The position numbers were made by a program, and so were the translations under genes. From contig DATGJP010000022.1 in NCBI GenBank assembly GCA_035295125.1, positions 1 to 7,894 of the forward strand: a DNA stretch of 7,894 nucleotides. The letters are read 5' to 3'. Positions within the stretch are counted from its first letter, which is position 1, and each line of letters starts with the position of its first letter. Under the pieces are notes generated by a model. That model ran no database searches. It saw nothing but the letters and a program-made list of their open reading frames with translations, and was not told where the DNA came from. This DNA comes from JAICMB01 sp035295125 (GTDB lineage Bacteria > Acidobacteriota > Terriglobia > Bryobacterales > Bryobacteraceae). This document shows positions 5,473 through 7,894 of this stretch, piece by piece.

Positions 5473-5781
5473 ATGCAGTACAAGACCATAGTTCACGAAC
5501 TCCTGCAACAACGGACGGAGTTGCACGAGCAACTGCGGCTGACCCGCCGGCTCCTGCCGACGATCGAAGCCTGCGCCAGGGAACTGAAGGCCAGCCACGA
5601 AGAGTGGAAGGAAACGCTCTCCCAGGCACGCCCCGGCAGCCATCCGATCCAGATCGCCAGCGAAGCGATGGAGATAGCGGTCAAGGAATTGCAGGATCAT
5701 TTGCAAGCCGTATCAGACGACGAGACACTCTCCCTCGACGCGGCGATGGCATTCCTCCGCAATCCCACGTCGCGCGGCTAA
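5473..5781 (+). CDS. Small coiled-coil hypothetical protein, 102 aa
   Basis: ATG 5473 follows a strong Shine-Dalgarno AAGGAGA (5461-5467) by 5 bases. The 102-aa protein is mainly helical: residues about 5-52 form a probable coiled coil (ELLQQRTELHEQLRLTRRLL, LKASHEEWKETLSQA), and residues about 60-81 a second amphipathic helix (IASEAMEIAVKELQDHLQAV). It ends with an acidic stretch and a short polar tail. There is no signal peptide or membrane segment, so it is cytoplasmic. I do not recognise the family. Its place just before a conserved methylase/helicase-type gene suggests the same operon and perhaps a partner or element-maintenance role, which is inference. The methylase frame is also open through this whole gene, so it could be nested inside a longer methylase ORF. 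Confidence 0.8.
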   Translation: MQYKTIVHELLQQRTELHEQLRLTRRLLPTIEACARELKASHEEWKETLSQARPGSHPIQIASEAMEIAVKELQDHLQAVSDDETLSLDAAMAFLRNPTSRG

Positions 5782-6041
5782 AGGCGTCACAGCGAACGCT
5801 GTTTGACTCCTTCTCTGGCGGCAATTCTTCCGCCCCGCCAGCCCCGCCTGGGGCTTTCAAAGACGGCACGCTAATCAGCCCGCCGGGCCGTGCAAGCGGA
5901 AAACCGGTTCCCCCTGAAGGTCTCCCCCAATTTTCCGCTGGCACGGTCGCTACGCGAGCGGAGCCCCGGACTGGGGCTGATTCTCTTGCGAGCCGTCAGG
6001 CCCCAGTTGCGGGGCCGGAAACGCAAGAAGGAGACGACGAC
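5782..6041 (+). other. Hairpin-rich stretch before the methylase start
   Basis: If the methylase begins at 6042, these 260 bases form an intergenic leader. Several G/C-rich hairpins are visible, among them GGCCCC-6-GGGGCC about 30 bases before the GTG, AGCCCC/GGGGCT, GCCCC/GGGGC and CGCT/AGCG. Together they could control access to the methylase ribosome binding site. The stretch resembles the end of the 138-863 region: repeated G/C-rich hairpins followed by a strong AAGGAGA. If translation instead begins at 5364, the same DNA encodes part of a Pro-rich linker. Confidence 0.4.
6028..6034 (+). promoter_or_regulatory. Ribosome binding site that sets the methylase start
   Basis: AAGGAGA at 6028-6034 lies 7 bases before GTG 6042, a near-ideal arrangement. 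It is the main reason to place the methylase start at 6042 rather than at the distant in-frame ATG 5364. Confidence 0.7.
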
Positions 6042-7894
6042 GTGCAAGGAACACAACTCAGTTTTCAGTTAGACCTACCGCCACCACCTGTCCGTTTTTC
6101 GGTCCCATCAGAGCCGACGACCGTAAGGCAGCCAACGGCGCAACAACCACAATTCACATCCGCAACCATTGCAAGCGGCGAGAAATCCAAGGCCCGCGAC
6201 ATCATCGCCGCTATCCGCACGCTGACGGTCATCGAGCAGGAGCAGCGGCACGCAACGTCTGACGAACGGCAAACGCTCGCCCGCTTCGGCGGCTTCGGGC
6301 CGGTGGCCCTCTCGATATTTCCCGATCCGGTGACCGGCAAATATAAGGACGCAGGCTGGCAAGCCATCGGCGAGGAGCTGAAGACGCTGCTGACCCCTTC
6401 GGAATACGACAGCGCGAAACGCACCACGTTCAACGCTTTCTACACGTCACCGACCGTCATCGCCGGAATCCACGAAGCCATCAGCCGGTTAGGCGTACCC
6501 GACACTGCGACAATTCTTGAGCCAGGCTGCGGCACCGGCAATTTCATGAGCCACGCGAAACCGGACAACCGCTTCATCGGCATCGAACTCGACTCGATTT
6601 CCGGCCGCATCGCCCGCGCCCTGCATCCGAATCAGGACATTCGCATCGAGAGTTTCCGCGACACGAAGCTGCCCGAGAATCGCATTGACGCCGTGGTCGG
6701 CAATGTGCCCTTCGCCGATTTGAAACTCGATCATCACGGGCAGAAGTTTTCCCTGCACGACTATTTCTTCGCCAAGTCGGTTGACGCCCTGAAACCTGGC
6801 GGCGTGCTGGCCCTGGTCACATCGCATTACACGCTCGACAAGCAAAATGCCGCCATCCGCGAGTATCTCGCCGATCAGGCGGATTTTGTCGGAGCGATCC
6901 GGTTGCCATCAGATGCTTTCAAGCGGGAAGGAACTGCCGTAGTGACCGACATCATATTTCTTCGCAAGCGTGACCGGGGCGAACCTGCCCGCCACGTCGA
7001 TCCCGACTGGCTGGGCATCGCACCGCTGGAGATTGATGGCGCAGAGGTTCCGGTAAACCGCTACTTCCTGAACCATCCCGAAATGGTGCTGGGCAACTGG
7101 TCCCGCAAGGACACGCTCTACGGAGGCGAGGGATTCAGCGTTCTCGGCAACGGCGACCTTCAGGGAAAACTCAGGCAAGCGATTGATCGGCTTCCGAGAT
7201 TCGAGCCGCTGCAATCCTCAACCGTGGAGGCCGAAGCCGTCCCGGCATTCACGCCGCCGCCGCCGGATCGTCACATCGACGAAGGCAGCTTCTTTATCGG
7301 TGACGACCGGATCATTTACCAATCGCAGGGTGGACAGGGCGTGCCCGTCGTTTACGGCGGCAGCACGCTCAAGGCCGACGGCAACCTGACTGGAAAACGC
7401 ATGGCGGTGCTGATCGAACTGCGTGACCGTGCCCGCCGCGTGCTGCAATCGCAGAATGAAGGCTGGCCGCAGTCGCACCGCGACGATGCTCGCCGCGAAC
7501 TGAACCGCAGCTACGACCGGTTTGTCGCCGCCTATGGCCCGATCAACAAGGCAAGCCTCAGTGAAACCAAAGATGGCAGTATCATCCGCCGGATGCCCAA
7601 CCTTGTGAAATTCAAGGAAGACCCGGACGCCATGCTCGTCATGTCGCTGGAGGATTACGACGACGAAACCGGAAAGGCGACCAAAGCCGCCATCATGTCG
7701 AGGGACGTGGTGGGCAAGAACCCGCCTGTTACCCAGGTACGCAGCGCTGAAGAAGGCTTGCTGGTGTCCCTCAATCAACGCGGCGCGGTGGACCTGTCCT
7801 ACATTGCCAAACTTTACGGCAAGCCGGAGCCGAAGATCATCGACGAGCTGGGCGAGCTGATCTTCCATGACCCGGAATCGGAAAGCTGGCAGAC
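6042..7894 (+). CDS. Large N6-adenine DNA methylase (DarB-like methylase-helicase family), N-terminal 617 residues, partial
   Basis: The frame starts at GTG 6042 and runs off the right edge without a stop. Residues 1-45 are polar and Pro-rich. Then come ARFGGFGP (about 80-87) and LTPSEYDSAKRTTFNAFYTS (117-136), which precede the methylase fold in this family. The S-adenosylmethionine motif I is ILEPGCGTGNF (158-168), followed by GIELD. The catalytic motif IV reads GNVPFAD (220-226), the form typical of these mobile-element proteins, in place of the common NPPY/NPPF. HYTLDKQNAAIREYL and IRLPSDAFKREGTAVVTDII follow, as is usual. The visible end (IIDELGELIFHDPESESW) leads towards a central linker; relatives of 1,500-2,000 residues or more carry a SNF2-type helicase further on, expected beyond the window. 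Phage P1 DarB is a relative with an anti-restriction role, so protection of the incoming element is plausible but inferred. Preceded by the 102-aa gene in the same orientation; the frame is also open upstream to 5364. Confidence 0.93.
   Translation, partial: MQGTQLSFQLDLPPPPVRFSVPSEPTTVRQPTAQQPQFTSATIASGEKSKARDIIAAIRTLTVIEQEQRHATSDERQTLARFGGFGPVALSIFPDPVTGKYKDAGWQAIGEELKTLLTPSEYDSAKRTTFNAFYTSPTVIAGIHEAISRLGVPDTATILEPGCGTGNFMSHAKPDNRFIGIELDSISGRIARALHPNQDIRIESFRDTKLPENRIDAVVGNVPFADLKLDHHGQKFSLHDYFFAKSVDALKPGGVLALVTSHYTLDKQNAAIREYLADQADFVGAIRLPSDAFKREGTAVVTDIIFLRKRDRGEPARHVDPDWLGIAPLEIDGAEVPVNRYFLNHPEMVLGNWSRKDTLYGGEGFSVLGNGDLQGKLRQAIDRLPRFEPLQSSTVEAEAVPAFTPPPPDRHIDEGSFFIGDDRIIYQSQGGQGVPVVYGGSTLKADGNLTGKRMAVLIELRDRARRVLQSQNEGWPQSHRDDARRELNRSYDRFVAAYGPINKASLSETKDGSIIRRMPNLVKFKEDPDAMLVMSLEDYDDETGKATKAAIMSRDVVGKNPPVTQVRSAEEGLLVSLNQRGAVDLSYIAKLYGKPEPKIIDELGELIFHDPESESWQ

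Larger units (their letters stand above)
5364..6041 (+). other. Open N-terminal extension of the methylase frame, overlapping a nested gene
   Basis: From ATG 5364 the frame of the methylase is open without a stop through 6041 and on to the end of the window. It would add 226 residues ahead of the GTG at 6042: a polar start (MPKKPPSWDQPTLFPLQFD), then a long Pro/Arg/Gly/Asp-rich, probably disordered stretch. Between 5473 and 5781 the 102-aa coiled-coil gene occupies a different frame of the same DNA. Two QxxLF motifs occur in the extension (QPTLF at residues 10-14, QRTLF at 143-147 from the ATG). The nearest ribosome-binding-like sequence is GGAGG at 5345-5349, 14 bases away, which is rather far. 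It may be a real longer form of the methylase, a separate overlapping gene now fused to it, or a fortuitously open frame in G/C-rich DNA. Confidence 0.4.

Noticed and set aside
6489..7868. Minus-strand ORFs of 118, 101 and 216 aa opposite the methylase
   Set aside because: They are antisense shadows of a strongly recognised coding frame.

Overview
The window looks like part of a proteobacterial mobile element, either an integrative conjugative element or a plasmid. The main evidence is at the right end: the first ~617 residues of a very large DNA methylase protein of the type found in such elements and related to phage P1 DarB, preceded by small plasmid-like genes with strong Shine-Dalgarno sequences. 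Beta- or gammaproteobacteria are the best guess. The species cannot be named from this sequence.

Layout. (1) 1-137: the end of an unrecognised plus-strand gene. (2) 138-863: about 725 bases with no convincing gene, packed with inverted repeats including a long-range helix at 316-330/400-417; a structured RNA or leader is the best reading. (3) 864-1521: two overlapping small plus-strand genes (55 and 166 aa), closed by a textbook intrinsic terminator at 1531-1560. (4) 1588-4774: a block in the opposite orientation holding a doubtful 49-aa ORF, a second hairpin-rich region (about 1767-2142), a 330-aa ankyrin-repeat protein, and a 465-aa TadG-like protein (membrane anchor plus von Willebrand A domain) that appears to lack its metal-binding residues. 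(5) 4775-5052: a divergent control region with two candidate promoters flanking a nearly perfect 39-base inverted repeat. (6) 5053-7894: plus-strand genes again: a small membrane protein (possibly translated from a leaderless mRNA), a 102-aa coiled-coil protein, and the methylase.

How it may fit together. The plus-strand genes on both sides look like element backbone. The minus-strand ankyrin and TadG-like genes look like cargo inserted between them; the TadG-like gene is visibly richer in A/T than its surroundings. No transposase, integrase, toxin-antitoxin pair, tRNA, rRNA or CRISPR array was seen.

The oddest point is at 5364-6041. The reading frame of the methylase stays open upstream of its best start (GTG at 6042, with a strong ribosome binding site) back to an ATG at 5364. 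The complete 102-aa gene lies inside this stretch in another frame. The open stretch is proline-rich, and with the start of the methylase it carries three motifs resembling the bacterial sliding-clamp binding pentapeptide. Either this is a real overlapping-gene arrangement or the open frame is fortuitous.
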